This document shows positions 16,336 through 26,153 of a DNA stretch of 64,000 bases, piece after piece. Source of the DNA: Polynucleobacter sp. MWH-HuK1 (GTDB taxonomy: Bacteria; Pseudomonadota; Gammaproteobacteria; Burkholderiales; Burkholderiaceae); contig NZ_JACVPP010000001.1 of assembly GCF_018881815.1 (NCBI RefSeq), positions 927,352-991,351 on the forward strand, written 5' to 3'. The translations under genes and the position numbers were made by a program. Below the pieces are notes generated by a model. It was not told the DNA's origin and searched no databases. It was given only the letters and a program-made list of their open reading frames with translations. Position 1 is the first letter of the stretch; each line of letters starts with the position of its first letter.

Positions 16336-16983
16336 ATGACAGTCAATATATCTTCCTCCTCCAGTAACCCTGCTTTGACGCTTGAAGCACGAGCTCTTGC
16401 ATGCGTGCGCGGTGAAAGAAGATTGTTTGAAGGACTCAACTTAACAGTCTCAAGTGGAGAATGTCTGCACGTACGTGGTGAGAATGGCGTTGGAAAAACT
16501 AGCTTGCTAAGACTGCTGACAGGTTTATCTAAACCAGAGGCTGGTGAGATTTTGTGGGGCGGCTTATCCATCAACAAGGATGCCTCTACCTATCATCGTG
16601 AGCTTCTATTTCTGGGGCATCGTGATGCCTTAAAGGAAGATCTCACTGCGCTGGAAAATTTAAAACTTTACGCTGCTCTAGATGATATTCATTTGCCGGA
16701 TGAGAAAGCTTTGTCCGCTCTCTGGCGTTTTGGTTTGCGCGGGCGCGAACACTTGCAGGTCAGTTGCTTATCGGCAGGACAAAAACGACGCGTCTTGATG
16801 GCTCGTATGTTGACGCGCCAAGCAAGGCTGTGGATTTTGGATGAACCATTCAATGCTTTAGATGTCCATGCGGTGCAAGCTTTGCAAGGCCTTATTGCTG
16901 AGCACGTGGAGTTTGGCGGCCTGGTGGTATTGACTAGTCATCAAGAGGTAATGCTTCCTCATGTCAGGGTACTTGATCTATGA
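16336..16983 (+). CDS. ccmA: heme exporter ATP-binding protein CcmA
   Basis: A 215-residue ABC ATPase of cytochrome c maturation System I. It drives release of holo-CcmE from CcmC through CcmAB. Seen are Walker A GENGVGKTS, the signature LSAGQKRR and Walker B LWILDEPFNALD. A TTG at 16327 would add three residues; neither start has a clear ribosome site, so ATG 16336 is a best guess. It is the first gene of ccmABCDEFGHI and overlaps ccmB by four bases. Confidence 0.93.
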   Translation: MTVNISSSSSNPALTLEARALACVRGERRLFEGLNLTVSSGECLHVRGENGVGKTSLLRLLTGLSKPEAGEILWGGLSINKDASTYHRELLFLGHRDALKEDLTALENLKLYAALDDIHLPDEKALSALWRFGLRGREHLQVSCLSAGQKRRVLMARMLTRQARLWILDEPFNALDVHAVQALQGLIAEHVEFGGLVVLTSHQEVMLPHVRVLDL

Positions 16984-17645
16984 AAGCCTTGCTAGCGATC
17001 ATCCGCCGCGATTTGTTGTTGGTTATGCGCCGCAAGAGTGAGGTGCTGACAGTCCTATTCTTTTTTGTCGTTGTGACGAGCTTATTTCCGTTGGGAATAG
17101 GTGCTGATGCTGCCTTGTTGCGCAAAATTGCACCTGGTGTTCTTTGGGTGGCAGCCTTGTTATCTACCTTGCTAGGCTTGCATCGAATGTTTGCGACCGA
17201 CTATCAAGACGGGTCTTTAGAGCAGCTCGTTTTGTCACCTCAACCTTTGGCATTGTTTATAACTGGAAAAATTATTGCTCACTGGATTGTGTGTGGTCTA
17301 CCACTGGTACTCTTAGCCCCGATTATTGGTATTCAGTTTGATTTGGATGCCGGCTCTTTATATGTGCTGATGGGTACTCTGCTATTGGGCACTCCAGTGC
17401 TATCCTTGTTGGGCTCAATAGGCGCTGCGTTGACCTTGGGAGTGAGGGGCGGTAGCGTGTTGTTGAGTTTGCTGATATTGCCTTTATTTATTCCGGTCCT
17501 TATTTTTGGTGCTGGCGCTGTATATGCCCATAGCGTTGGTTTAGATGCATCAGGTCATTTTTCGTTGCTGGGCGCATTATTAATTTTGGCATTAGCATTT
17601 GTTCCTTGGGTCAGCACTGCCGCTGTAAAGATTGCAATCGAATGA
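16980..17645 (+). CDS. ccmB: heme exporter membrane protein CcmB
   Basis: A 221-residue inner-membrane protein with six predicted helices and the N-terminal cytoplasmic IIRRDLLLVMRRKSEVLTVLFFF typical of CcmB. It is the membrane partner of CcmA. FATDYQDGSLEQLVLSPQPL is the conserved loop. ATGA overlaps with both ccmA and ccmC show tight coupling. Length is standard. Confidence 0.93.
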   Translation: MKALLAIIRRDLLLVMRRKSEVLTVLFFFVVVTSLFPLGIGADAALLRKIAPGVLWVAALLSTLLGLHRMFATDYQDGSLEQLVLSPQPLALFITGKIIAHWIVCGLPLVLLAPIIGIQFDLDAGSLYVLMGTLLLGTPVLSLLGSIGAALTLGVRGGSVLLSLLILPLFIPVLIFGAGAVYAHSVGLDASGHFSLLGALLILALAFVPWVSTAAVKIAIE

Positions 17646-18412
17646 GTCAGATAAATCACTTTTCTAGCCACCGCTTGATTAACTGGTTTAAGTTATCAAG
17701 CCCCAGCACCTTTTATCCGGTAGCGGGTAAACTCATCCCATTTTTCTGGGTTTTAACGTTCCTATTTGGTGCCGTCGGTTTATGGGTTAGTTTTTTTGTT
17801 GCTCCAGTCGACGCTGTTCAAGGACAGGGCTATCGCATTATCTTTATCCATGTACCTGCTTCATGGATGTCGATGTTTATCTATTTGGTGATGGCTGCCT
17901 GGGCTGGGCTTGGACTTGTTTTTAATACCCGCTTGTCTGCCATGATGGCGCAGGCGCTTGCGCCAATAGGCGCCTGGATGGCATTTCTGTCTTTATGGAC
18001 TGGTGCGTTTTGGGGCAAGCCAATGTGGGGTACCTGGTGGGTATGGGATGCACGGCTCACGTCAGAACTGATTCTATTGTTTCTCTATCTAGGTTTTATC
18101 GCTTTGCGAGCCTCTATTGATGATCCGCGTCGTGCTGATAAGGCTAGCGCCATCTTGGCTTTGGTGGGTGTAGTAAACGTGCCAATTATTTATTTTTCAG
18201 TGAAATGGTGGAATACCTTGCATCAAGGCGCATCTGTTTCATTAACCAAATCGCCTGCTATGGCACAAACCATGCTCTGGGGAATGCTATTGATGGCCTT
18301 GTGTTTCTGGATGTACACCATTGCAGTTACCTTAATGCGAGTGAGGGCAATCATTTTGGAGCGTGAAGCCCATGCAGATTGGGTGAGACAATCAATTGAG
18401 GTGAAATGCTGA
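17642..18412 (+). CDS. ccmC: heme exporter protein CcmC
   Basis: A 256-residue inner-membrane protein with six predicted helices. The tryptophan-rich heme-handling motif WGTWWVWDARLTSEL lies in the periplasmic loop. Two conserved His flank it (IFIHVPASWMS, NTLHQGASVS). It loads heme onto CcmE. The frame is open upstream to 17606, but ATG 17642 overlaps the ccmB stop as ATGA and gives the expected length. Confidence 0.94.
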   Translation: MSQINHFSSHRLINWFKLSSPSTFYPVAGKLIPFFWVLTFLFGAVGLWVSFFVAPVDAVQGQGYRIIFIHVPASWMSMFIYLVMAAWAGLGLVFNTRLSAMMAQALAPIGAWMAFLSLWTGAFWGKPMWGTWWVWDARLTSELILLFLYLGFIALRASIDDPRRADKASAILALVGVVNVPIIYFSVKWWNTLHQGASVSLTKSPAMAQTMLWGMLLMALCFWMYTIAVTLMRVRAIILEREAHADWVRQSIEVKC

Positions 18413-18600
18413 TGTGGAATAGTCCTTCCGAGTTTTTTGCTATGGGTGGCTATGCACTTTATGTGTGGAGCAGTTTTGGCATTTGTGCCTTGGTTTTGAT
18501 ATTGGAGCCTTTATTTGTTCGGGCTCGCTTTAAGGCGGTTGTGCGTAGGTTAAAGCAACAGCAAATGGCAGAACAGTTTGATAAAGAGATTAGTAAGTGA
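18406..18600 (+). CDS. ccmD: heme exporter protein CcmD
   Basis: A 64-residue single-helix inner-membrane protein that stabilises CcmE with CcmAB/CcmC. The N-terminal [16 protein letters not shown] is the family hallmark, followed by a basic cytoplasmic tail. ATG 18406 overlaps ccmC by seven bases; ATG 18412 (TGATG junction) is an equally possible start. Confidence 0.9.
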   Translation: MLMWNSPSEFFAMGGYALYVWSSFGICALVLILEPLFVRARFKAVVRRLKQQQMAEQFDKEISK

Positions 18601-19031
18601 AGCCTAGATATAAACGCGCATTGATTATTGTTGCCGCACTACTAGCAATTGGAGTTGCTGCGATGTTGATCTTGAATGCACTCAACAGCAATATCGCTTT
18701 ATATGTCACACCAAGTGAGGTTGCAGCTGGTAAAGCGCCAAAGGGCCAGGCTTTTAGGATCGGCGGTATGGTGAAGGATGGTTCAGTAAAGCGTGATGGT
18801 CTCACTGTCCACTTTGAGATTACTGACCTTGCTAAAGATATCCCAGTTGCCTATACCGGCATCCTCCCTGATTTATTTAAAGAGGGTAAAGGTGCAGTAA
18901 TTCAAGGTCGCATGAACGCAAATGGTGAATTTATTGCTAGCGAAGTTCTCGCAAAGCATGATGAGAATTACATGCCTCCTGAAGCTAAGCATGCCTTAGA
19001 TCAGGCGCAAAAAAACGGAAGTGCTAAATGA
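18597..19031 (+). CDS. ccmE: cytochrome c-type biogenesis heme chaperone CcmE
   Basis: A 144-residue periplasmic heme chaperone anchored by an N-terminal helix (about 8-28). It binds heme covalently through His in the HDENY motif (His 121, Tyr 125). The OB-fold region contains [12 protein letters not shown] and [16 protein letters not shown]. The start is GTG overlapping the ccmD stop (GTGA). Confidence 0.95.
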   Translation: MKPRYKRALIIVAALLAIGVAAMLILNALNSNIALYVTPSEVAAGKAPKGQAFRIGGMVKDGSVKRDGLTVHFEITDLAKDIPVAYTGILPDLFKEGKGAVIQGRMNANGEFIASEVLAKHDENYMPPEAKHALDQAQKNGSAK

Positions 19032-20947
19032 TTCCAGAGTTTGGGCATTACGCATTAGTTTTAGCGCTGTGCATTTCTCTCATACAAGGGTTTTTGCCTT
19101 TGGTGGGCGCCCACTTTGGCCGCCGTGACTGGTTGGTTCTGGCAAGGCCTACCGCCCAAACCGTTTTCTTGTTGTTGGCAATCGCTTTCGGAATATTGGC
19201 GTGGAGTTTTTACAGTAACGATTTTTCTGTGCTCTATGTTGCTCAGCATTCCAATTCGCAAATGCCGGTGATTTATCGATTGGGTGCGGTGTGGGGTGGG
19301 CATGAAGGATCACTGTTGTTGTGGATTTTCTTATTAGCAACATGGACTATCTTGGTGGCACAACTTTCAAAGGCCTTGGATGATTTCATGGTGGCCAGAG
19401 TAATTGGTGTTTTAGGATTGGTCACTAGTGGTTTACTGTTATTTGTATTAACAACCTCAAATCCTTTTGAGCGTTTGTTGCCGGCCGCCCAAGATGGTCG
19501 ATCTTTAAATCCACTTTTGCAAGATCCTGGTTTGGTATTCCATCCGCCAATGTTGTATATGGGCTATGTAGGTTTCTCAGTAGCTTTTGCCTTTGCAATT
19601 GCTTCTCTGCTGTCGGGTAGATTAGATGCTGCATGGGCGCGTTGGTCACGACCATGGACAACAGCCGCTTGGGTTTTCTTGACTCTCGGTATTGCACTGG
19701 GCTCTTGGTGGGCTTACTACGAGTTAGGTTGGGGCGGTTGGTGGTTCTGGGATCCCGTTGAGAATGCTTCATTTATCCCTTGGCTTGTGGGGACTGCTTT
19801 GTTGCATTCATTAGCTGTGACTGAAAAGCGTGGTGGTTTCAAAAGTTGGACTGTGCTGCTGGCAATTACTGCATTTTCCTTGTCCTTGCTCGGAACCTTC
19901 TTAGTTCGATCTGGTGTATTGACCTCAGTGCATGCATTTGCAACTGATCCAAGACGCGGTATTTTTATTCTGATCTTTTTGTCGTTAGTTGTTGGGTCGT
20001 CTCTAGCGCTCTACGCTTGGCGTGCACCGAAGAGTTCAATGGGTGGTAAATTTAATTTGAGCTCTAGAGAAACATTCATCTTGCTTGGAAATGTATTTTT
20101 AGTTGTTTCAGCTGGATCTGTTTTGTTAGGCACACTCTATCCTTTGTTGATAGATGCTTTGCATCTTGGCAAGATTTCTGTAGGACCTCCTTATTTCAAT
20201 AGTGTTTTTGTTCCCATCATGGTTCCTCTATTAGTGTTGATGGGTATAGGACCTTGGGCAAGCTGGAAGCAAAGTAACTTACTCAGCATCATTAAGCGCT
20301 TATGGCTTGCGGGCGTGGTAGCTTTAGTTGCGGGATTTGTAATTCCGTTAATCATGGGGCAATTTACTTGGCTTGCTGGCATGGGCTTCATGTTGGCTTT
20401 TTGGGTAATTGCATCAGGCTGCATGCAAATTGCTCGCCAAGCAAAGGCGGGGAAACCTACTCGCTCTTTCATTGGTATGCAGGTAGCCCATTTAGGTATT
20501 GCGGTATTTGTTATTGGCGTCACGATGGTGGGTGCATACCAAGAAGAAAAAGATGTGCGCATGTCAGCTGGCGATACGGTGACGGTTGGTGGTTATCAAA
20601 TTCAATTGCAGGGTGTTAACGCTGCTCGTGGTCCAAATTACCAAGCAATGCGCGGTACATTCTTATTATCAAAAGATGGTGGCTCACAGACCAGTCTCTA
20701 TCCTGAAAAGAGAAGCTATTTCTCATCCTCAATGCCAATGACCGAAGCGGCTATTGACGCAGGCCTGACCCGCGATATTTATGTATCTTTAGGTGAGGAG
20801 TTGGGTGATCAGTCTTGGGCTGTACGTGTTTACTACAAACCTTTTGTTGATTGGATCTGGGGCGGTTGCTTGTTGATGGCTTTAGGTGGAGTTTTAGCGA
20901 TGTCCGATAAGCGTTATCGAATGAAATTAAAGAACAAGCTCAAATGA
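19028..20947 (+). CDS. ccmF: cytochrome c heme lyase subunit CcmF
   Basis: A 639-residue multispanning inner-membrane protein, the core of the heme ligation complex. The WWD motif [14 protein letters not shown] is at about 236-249. Conserved His occur in [12 protein letters not shown] and [10 protein letters not shown]. The C-terminal periplasmic domain has [11 protein letters not shown]. It receives heme from CcmE and attaches it to apocytochromes such as CcoO, CcoP and cytochrome c' encoded in this window. It overlaps ccmE and ccmG by four bases each. Confidence 0.95.
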   Translation: MIPEFGHYALVLALCISLIQGFLPLVGAHFGRRDWLVLARPTAQTVFLLLAIAFGILAWSFYSNDFSVLYVAQHSNSQMPVIYRLGAVWGGHEGSLLLWIFLLATWTILVAQLSKALDDFMVARVIGVLGLVTSGLLLFVLTTSNPFERLLPAAQDGRSLNPLLQDPGLVFHPPMLYMGYVGFSVAFAFAIASLLSGRLDAAWARWSRPWTTAAWVFLTLGIALGSWWAYYELGWGGWWFWDPVENASFIPWLVGTALLHSLAVTEKRGGFKSWTVLLAITAFSLSLLGTFLVRSGVLTSVHAFATDPRRGIFILIFLSLVVGSSLALYAWRAPKSSMGGKFNLSSRETFILLGNVFLVVSAGSVLLGTLYPLLIDALHLGKISVGPPYFNSVFVPIMVPLLVLMGIGPWASWKQSNLLSIIKRLWLAGVVALVAGFVIPLIMGQFTWLAGMGFMLAFWVIASGCMQIARQAKAGKPTRSFIGMQVAHLGIAVFVIGVTMVGAYQEEKDVRMSAGDTVTVGGYQIQLQGVNAARGPNYQAMRGTFLLSKDGGSQTSLYPEKRSYFSSSMPMTEAAIDAGLTRDIYVSLGEELGDQSWAVRVYYKPFVDWIWGGCLLMALGGVLAMSDKRYRMKLKNKLK

Positions 20948-21471
20948 AAGCAAAATTTTTAATTCCACTTGTTTTATTTGTAGGTTTGGTAGTTTTTTTA
21001 GCTATTGGCCTGAATCGCGATCCACATGAAGTGCCATCGCCATTAATCAATAAAGCTGCTCCAGCATTTGAGGTTCCTCAATTGGCTGAACCTAATAAAA
21101 CATTTTCACCAGAAAGTATGAAGGGTCAAGTGTGGGTCCTAAACGTTTGGGCATCATGGTGCGTGGCTTGTCGTGAAGAGCACCCAGTATTAGTAGAGCT
21201 TGCCAAATCTCAAATGGCCCCAGTGATTGGTTTGGACTACAAAGACAAGCGTGAAGATGCGCTGGCAATGTTGGTAAAACAAGGCAATCCCTACGTACTT
21301 TCTGCTTTTGATGGCAATGGCCGCGTTGGTATTGATTACGGAGTCTATGGGGTTCCTGAGACCTACATTATTGATAAAGCGGGCGTAATTCGCTATAAGC
21401 ATATTGGTCCATTGACCATGAATTTATTAAACCAAAAAATTTACCCTAAGCTGAACGAGCTTAAAAAATGA
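20944..21471 (+). CDS. ccmG: thiol:disulfide interchange protein CcmG (DsbE)
   Basis: A 175-residue membrane-anchored periplasmic thioredoxin. One N-terminal helix (about 5-22) is followed by the active site WASWCVACREEH (Cys 73, 76) and the cis-Pro segment YGVYGVPETYIID. It reduces the CXXCH cysteines of apocytochromes before heme attachment. It is embedded in the ccm operon with four-base overlaps on both sides. Confidence 0.94.
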   Translation: MKAKFLIPLVLFVGLVVFLAIGLNRDPHEVPSPLINKAAPAFEVPQLAEPNKTFSPESMKGQVWVLNVWASWCVACREEHPVLVELAKSQMAPVIGLDYKDKREDALAMLVKQGNPYVLSAFDGNGRVGIDYGVYGVPETYIIDKAGVIRYKHIGPLTMNLLNQKIYPKLNELKK

Positions 21472-21941
21472 TGAAGCAGATATTTCTAGCTACATTGATT
21501 GCGGTAACTCTAGGTAGTGCATCTGCTAAGGATGCCGTGCCCCTTGCGGATGATCCGGTAACAGAGCAGCGCTTGATTAGTATTTCAGAGGAAATGCGCT
21601 GCTTGGTATGTCAGAACGAATCTTTAGCGGGCTCGCGCTCTGATTTAGCAAATGATTTACGCCGTGAAATTCGAACCCTGATTGGTGAAGGTAAGTCTGA
21701 TGATCAAATTCGTTCGTTTATGGTCGAGCGTTACGGCGATTTTGTACTCTACCGCCCACCAGTTAAGCCAGTTACCTGGCTACTTTGGATTGGCCCATTC
21801 GTCATTCTAGGTATCGGTATTGCGGGTCTGTTAATGTATCTACGCCGTCGTAACAGTAGCGTTCCCAATATTGTTCTGACTGATGCAGACAATCAAAAAA
21901 TTGATGCATTACTCAATGCGACCGATAAGAAAAAAGGATGA
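21468..21941 (+). CDS. ccmH: cytochrome c-type biogenesis protein CcmH
   Basis: A 157-residue protein with a signal sequence (cleaved or retained near ASA-KD, 20), the redox motif MRCLVCQNESL (Cys 45, 48) and one C-terminal membrane helix (about 102-125). It delivers apocytochrome thiols to CcmF with CcmG. Length matches the short CcmH form; the TPR part is in the separate ccmI gene that follows. Confidence 0.94.
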   Translation: MMKQIFLATLIAVTLGSASAKDAVPLADDPVTEQRLISISEEMRCLVCQNESLAGSRSDLANDLRREIRTLIGEGKSDDQIRSFMVERYGDFVLYRPPVKPVTWLLWIGPFVILGIGIAGLLMYLRRRNSSVPNIVLTDADNQKIDALLNATDKKKG

Positions 21942-23137
21942 ATTTAGTGACTAGCTTTTTGATTCCTGCCTTTCTACTCTTGGTTCTGGTATTGGCGCTA
22001 GTACTGCGCCCTTTTATATTTCCAGCAAAAAGCGCAGCAACATCACGTCGTCAGATGAACGCGGTCATCTATCGAGAAGAGCTTGATAAACTGCAGGCGG
22101 AGCATGAGGCCGGCGTAGTTAGTTCTGTTGACTATGAAATTGCCCATGCTGAAATGCGGCAACGTCTTTTTCAAGACATAATCGTAGAAGATGATCATGA
22201 GGTTGCGGGTTCTACGAAAAAGACTGCTATTGGCTTGTGTATTTTTATTGTCGTACTTTCATCAGGACTCTATTTTTCATTGGGGGATGTGGTCCGTGTA
22301 GCGCAAAAAAAATCTGAGACACCAGTTACTCAAGAGGGCGTTGAAAAAATGGTGGCTGAATTTGCCATCAAGATGGAAAAAGATCCTAGTAACTTGAAGG
22401 GTTGGGCGATGTTGGCTCGCTCTTATCGCATCTTGGGCCGCAATGAGGATGCTGCTAAGGCATATGCCCGTGCTGGCGACTTTATTAACTCTGATCCTCA
22501 ATTATTGGCCGACTATGCAGATGTATTGGCAACTAACGCCGACGGTAACTTTACTGGTAAGCCTTTGCAGTTAATTAATCAGGCTTTAAAGCTTGATCCC
22601 GATAATTTGATGGCACTGTGGCTTTCGGGTACTGCAGCGTATAACTCTGGCAATTACAAGGCGGCTGTACAGACTTGGGAGAAATTAGCAAAACAGATAC
22701 CAGCGGACACCGATGAAGCGCGTGCTATCCAAGGATCGATTGCTGAAGCTCGCTCTAAGGGTGGACTTTCTTCACAAGCTCCTACTTCAGTAGCGGGCAA
22801 ATTGATTAGCGGCAAGATTGAATTATCGCCAGACCTGAAGTCTAAGATTAAGTCGGGCGATATTTTGATGGTTATTGCTCGAAAGCCTGGTGAGCGTATG
22901 CCGGTAGCGGTCTTAAAAGTAGTCGCTAGTGATTTCCCAATGAGCTTTACCTTGAGTGATTCTTTAGCAATGAATCCAAGCGCACCGCTCTCTCAATTAT
23001 CTGAGGCAAGTATCGAAGTACGCATCTCCAAAACTGGAATGGCTAAACCAGAAACTGGAGACTTAATCTCATCAGCCCAGACGGTTAAAGTTGGTGCAAG
23101 TAATGTTCGCCTGCTGATCGATGAAGTGCGTCAATAG
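21938..23137 (+). CDS. ccmI: cytochrome c biogenesis protein CcmI (TPR apocytochrome chaperone)
   Basis: A 399-residue protein. Two N-terminal membrane helices (about 4-24 and 92-110) bracket a cytoplasmic loop with RRQMNAVIYREELDKLQAE. Then come TPR repeats (LKGWAMLARSYRILGRNEDAAKAY, LMALWLSGTAAYNSGNYKAAV) and a C-terminal beta domain (about 290-399). It binds the C-terminus of apocytochromes. It is the last gene of the ccm operon and converges on the SDR gene with a 14-base gap; only a short AGTC/GACT stem lies there. Confidence 0.92.
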   Translation: MNLVTSFLIPAFLLLVLVLALVLRPFIFPAKSAATSRRQMNAVIYREELDKLQAEHEAGVVSSVDYEIAHAEMRQRLFQDIIVEDDHEVAGSTKKTAIGLCIFIVVLSSGLYFSLGDVVRVAQKKSETPVTQEGVEKMVAEFAIKMEKDPSNLKGWAMLARSYRILGRNEDAAKAYARAGDFINSDPQLLADYADVLATNADGNFTGKPLQLINQALKLDPDNLMALWLSGTAAYNSGNYKAAVQTWEKLAKQIPADTDEARAIQGSIAEARSKGGLSSQAPTSVAGKLISGKIELSPDLKSKIKSGDILMVIARKPGERMPVAVLKVVASDFPMSFTLSDSLAMNPSAPLSQLSEASIEVRISKTGMAKPETGDLISSAQTVKVGASNVRLLIDEVRQ

Positions 23138-23151
23138 TCCAAAAGACTGTT

Positions 23152-23913
23152 TTAGCCCCTGCCTACAAATGGCATGTTGGTGGCCATAATCGTCATCGAT
23201 AGAATATTGCTTTCTAGTGGGAGTTGGGCCATATGAAGTACAGCTTCTCCAACGTGATCAACATCCATGCGCGGCTCAACTTTGATGGATTGATCGGCTT
23301 GCATAATGCCGGCAGCCATGCGTTCAGTCATTTCGGTTGCGGCATTGCCGATATCAATTTGACCGCAAGCAATATTAAATGGACGTCCATCTAGAGCAAT
23401 CGTTTTAGTTAACCCGCTGATCGCATGTTTTGTTGCGGTGTATGGCGCAGACATCGGACGTGGCGCATGAGCAGAGATAGAGCCATTATTAATAATTCTG
23501 CCGCCTTGGGGAGATTGCGCTTTCATCATGCGAATAGCCTCCTGTGAGCATAGGAATGCACCACAAAGATTGGCATTCACAACATTCATCCACTGTTCGT
23601 AGCTGAGGTCCTCCATGGGAATGGCGGGGGCGCCCATGCCAGCGTTATTAAATAAAACATCTATGCGCCCAAACCGATTGCTTAGTGCGGTAAATAACTT
23701 TTTGACCTCATCAGGTTTGCCAACATCACAAGATACGGAAAAGCAGTTACTTTCATCACCGCCAATATCAGCAATAGCTTTCTCTAATTTATCAAGATTG
23801 CGTCCTGTCAGAACGACTTGATAACCCCCTTTGAGTAGAGCCTTGGCCGCTGCCTTCCCGATCCCAGTTCCTGCGCCTGTCACTAGGGCTACCTTGATAT
23901 TTGCTGAATTCAT
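23152..23913 (-). CDS. short-chain dehydrogenase/reductase
   Basis: A 253-residue classical [15 protein letters not shown] near the N-terminus is the cofactor loop, NNAGMG follows, and the catalytic residues are Ser in NGSISAHA and YTATK. The residue after the second strand (TGRN) suggests NADP(H). The substrate is unknown. It is divergent from the TAXI gene at 24030. Confidence 0.88.
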   Translation of the reverse strand: MNSANIKVALVTGAGTGIGKAAAKALLKGGYQVVLTGRNLDKLEKAIADIGGDESNCFSVSCDVGKPDEVKKLFTALSNRFGRIDVLFNNAGMGAPAIPMEDLSYEQWMNVVNANLCGAFLCSQEAIRMMKAQSPQGGRIINNGSISAHAPRPMSAPYTATKHAISGLTKTIALDGRPFNIACGQIDIGNAATEMTERMAAGIMQADQSIKVEPRMDVDHVGEAVLHMAQLPLESNILSMTIMATNMPFVGRG

Positions 23914-24029
23914 AATGGTCTTTAGGGCTTCTAAAAAGCATCATCTTATCTTGATTTAGGTGATTGGATTTGAAAGCTTTTCCTTATGCCATGGTCGGGG
24001 CATAATGCAAAAAACATGAAGAGACTTTA

Positions 24030-25331
24030 ATGAATTTCATCAAAAGACAGATCTATAACCCCTTGGCTCTAGCAGTCGCCTTTTTTACACTTTTAATTAT
24101 CCTTTTTGGTGTGCTTTGGATCTTAATTCCGCCACCGCCGAAATCGATTGAAATAGCTACGGGATTTCCGACTGGCCTGTATTACCAGTTTGGTGAGCGC
24201 CTTAAAGCAGACTTATCTAAAGAAGGCGTCAATCTTAAGGTTCGCTCAACTGGAGGAACATTGGATAACCTAGCGCTGCTAAAGGATCCTAAATCGGGGG
24301 TCGATTTTGCGATGGTTCAGGGAGGCGTTGAAAACGTCAGCGATTATCCTAATTTAGTTTCTATAGCAGGTATGTTTTATGAGCCTATTTGGGTTTGGTA
24401 TCGCGAAGGAGCCTTTAAAAGCGAGGGTGGTCAACTAAAGATTTTGAGTCAGCTAAAGGGAAAAAATGTTTCCATTGGTAATGAAGGTAGTGGTACCTTA
24501 GCTCTCGCTAAGGATCTATTGCAGACTAGCAGTATTACCGATAAAGAAATTGGCGCTCAGAGACTAAAGCCCGATGAAGCTATTGCCAAATTAAGCAGTG
24601 GTGAATTAGATGCGGTATTTATTGTGGCGGCAGCTGAGGCCCCAATCCTGAGGAAGTTTTACTCCATCCCAGGGATTCGTTTGATGAACTTTGATCAGGC
24701 CGATGCTTATACCCGTAATCTCACCTATTTATCTAAAGTGACAGTGCCCAGAGGGTTGTTAAGTATTCAGTATGATCAGCCGCGTCAAGATATTCAAGTC
24801 ATGGCTGCAACTGCCACGCTAGTTGCGCATGAGGATATAAATCCAGCATTGGTTTCCTTGGTTCTTGGGGCTTCATACGATATTTTGAAATCGTATTCGC
24901 GCTTACAAAAAGTAGGCGAGTTTCCATCAAGTGCTGGATTGGACTTTCCTCTGCATGTAGACGCAGAGATTTATTTAAAAGATGGACCCTCATTCCTGCA
25001 TCGTCACCTTCCTTTTTGGACTGCAGTTTGGGCGGGTCGTTTTGTCAAAATTGTGATTCCATTATTGGTAATTTTGATTCCGTTATTTACTTACATCCCA
25101 TCAGCTAAGAATTTCTTCTTGCGACTAAAGTTAGCTCAGGTATACGAAGAGCTTAAGGTGATTGAAAGAAATGCTCAAAACCCTGAGCTTAGGGAAAAGA
25201 ACTTCAAAGATCTTGAGGCTATTGAAAAGCGGGTTGGCAATATTAAGGTGTCTATGCTGGATGCAAAAGAGCTGTATGACCTTAAAGGGCATGTCGGCGA
25301 AGTGCGCGGGCGCTTAAATCTAGTTCATTAA
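24030..25331 (+). CDS. membrane-anchored TAXI family solute-binding protein
   Basis: A 433-residue protein with a TAXI (TRAP-associated extracytoplasmic immunogenic) binding domain held between two membrane segments. The N-terminal helix is at about 12-34, the domain begins IEIATGFPTGLYYQFGERL, and a second helix lies at about 334-354, followed by a cytoplasmic coiled-coil-like tail of about 75 residues (LAQVYEELKVIERNAQNPELR). GNEGSGTLALAKDLL is a ligand-site segment. There is no TRAP permease next to it. It may act as a sensor or a partner of a distant permease. Confidence 0.82.
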   Translation: MNFIKRQIYNPLALAVAFFTLLIILFGVLWILIPPPPKSIEIATGFPTGLYYQFGERLKADLSKEGVNLKVRSTGGTLDNLALLKDPKSGVDFAMVQGGVENVSDYPNLVSIAGMFYEPIWVWYREGAFKSEGGQLKILSQLKGKNVSIGNEGSGTLALAKDLLQTSSITDKEIGAQRLKPDEAIAKLSSGELDAVFIVAAAEAPILRKFYSIPGIRLMNFDQADAYTRNLTYLSKVTVPRGLLSIQYDQPRQDIQVMAATATLVAHEDINPALVSLVLGASYDILKSYSRLQKVGEFPSSAGLDFPLHVDAEIYLKDGPSFLHRHLPFWTAVWAGRFVKIVIPLLVILIPLFTYIPSAKNFFLRLKLAQVYEELKVIERNAQNPELREKNFKDLEAIEKRVGNIKVSMLDAKELYDLKGHVGEVRGRLNLVH

Positions 25332-25389
25332 GATCAAATGCTGGATAACAGGTCAAACCCGAATGTATTAACTGCCCTAAAATAAGAGG

Positions 25390-26145
25390 ATGACTATTGC
25401 CGGCCTTGCGCCTCCACTGACCCCCCTTAAGCAGATTGACCAAGCCTTGCGTGATGATGGCTTTGCGGTTGTGTCTGCTGAGACTGTCGCTCAATTTAGT
25501 CGTGTTGATCTAGCTAATCTCCAGAGTCTTGCAAAGTTTTGGGGGGATTTACCACGTGATCCATACTTAAAAGATGGTGGCCGATATCGTTTTCGTCGCC
25601 ATGCCAGTTATGAAATTAAGGGAGATAAATTAACCCTGGTTCCGCATCGAGCGCACTGGCAATCACTTGATTACAACGCGCTTCACGGCGGCATTGAGCG
25701 TTGGTTTGAGCCCGTTCAGAGAGAATTATTAGGTAATCCTGCTTGGCAATCGGTATTGCTGGGGCTTGCACATATTTTGAATGGCTTAAAACAAGTCAAT
25801 ACTTGGTTTGTTGAAGCACATCAATTTCGGATTGATACAACTGATGGTATCGGTCGTCCGACGCCCGAGGGCGCTCATCGTGATGGCGTAGATTTCGTAG
25901 CAGTCTTCTTGTTGGATCGTTCAGGTATCAAGGGTGGTGAGACGAGAATATTTGATGCTTCTGGTTCTGCTGGTCTACGCTTCACTCTCACACAGCCTTG
26001 GTCTTTGCTATTAATGAATGATCAACGCATGATCCACGAATCAACACCCATTCAGCCATTAGCGGATTATGGATACCGAGATACATTAGTCTTAACCTAC
26101 CGCTCTAACGGTTTCCAAGACTCTCCTAATCGCAGCCAGCAATAA
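25390..26145 (+). CDS. 2OG-Fe dioxygenase family protein (PF10014-like)
   Basis: A 251-residue predicted non-heme iron oxygenase. EAHQFRIDTTD and the H-x-D iron ligands in GAHRDGVDFVAVFLL are seen; ETRIFDASGSAG and a C-terminal DTLVLTYRS complete the pattern. Members of this family hydroxylate free amino acids. The ATG directly abuts AAGAGG, so the usual ribosome spacing is missing, and a TAAAAT lies seven bases before the ATG; a leaderless transcript is possible. It converges on the Bug protein gene. Confidence 0.75.
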   Translation: MTIAGLAPPLTPLKQIDQALRDDGFAVVSAETVAQFSRVDLANLQSLAKFWGDLPRDPYLKDGGRYRFRRHASYEIKGDKLTLVPHRAHWQSLDYNALHGGIERWFEPVQRELLGNPAWQSVLLGLAHILNGLKQVNTWFVEAHQFRIDTTDGIGRPTPEGAHRDGVDFVAVFLLDRSGIKGGETRIFDASGSAGLRFTLTQPWSLLLMNDQRMIHESTPIQPLADYGYRDTLVLTYRSNGFQDSPNRSQQ

Positions 26146-26153
26146 GCAATAAC

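Noticed and set aside
20191..20562. Minus-strand open frame of 123 codons in ccmF
   Set aside because: It is entirely antisense to ccmF and composition mirrors membrane-helix codons. No ribosome site.
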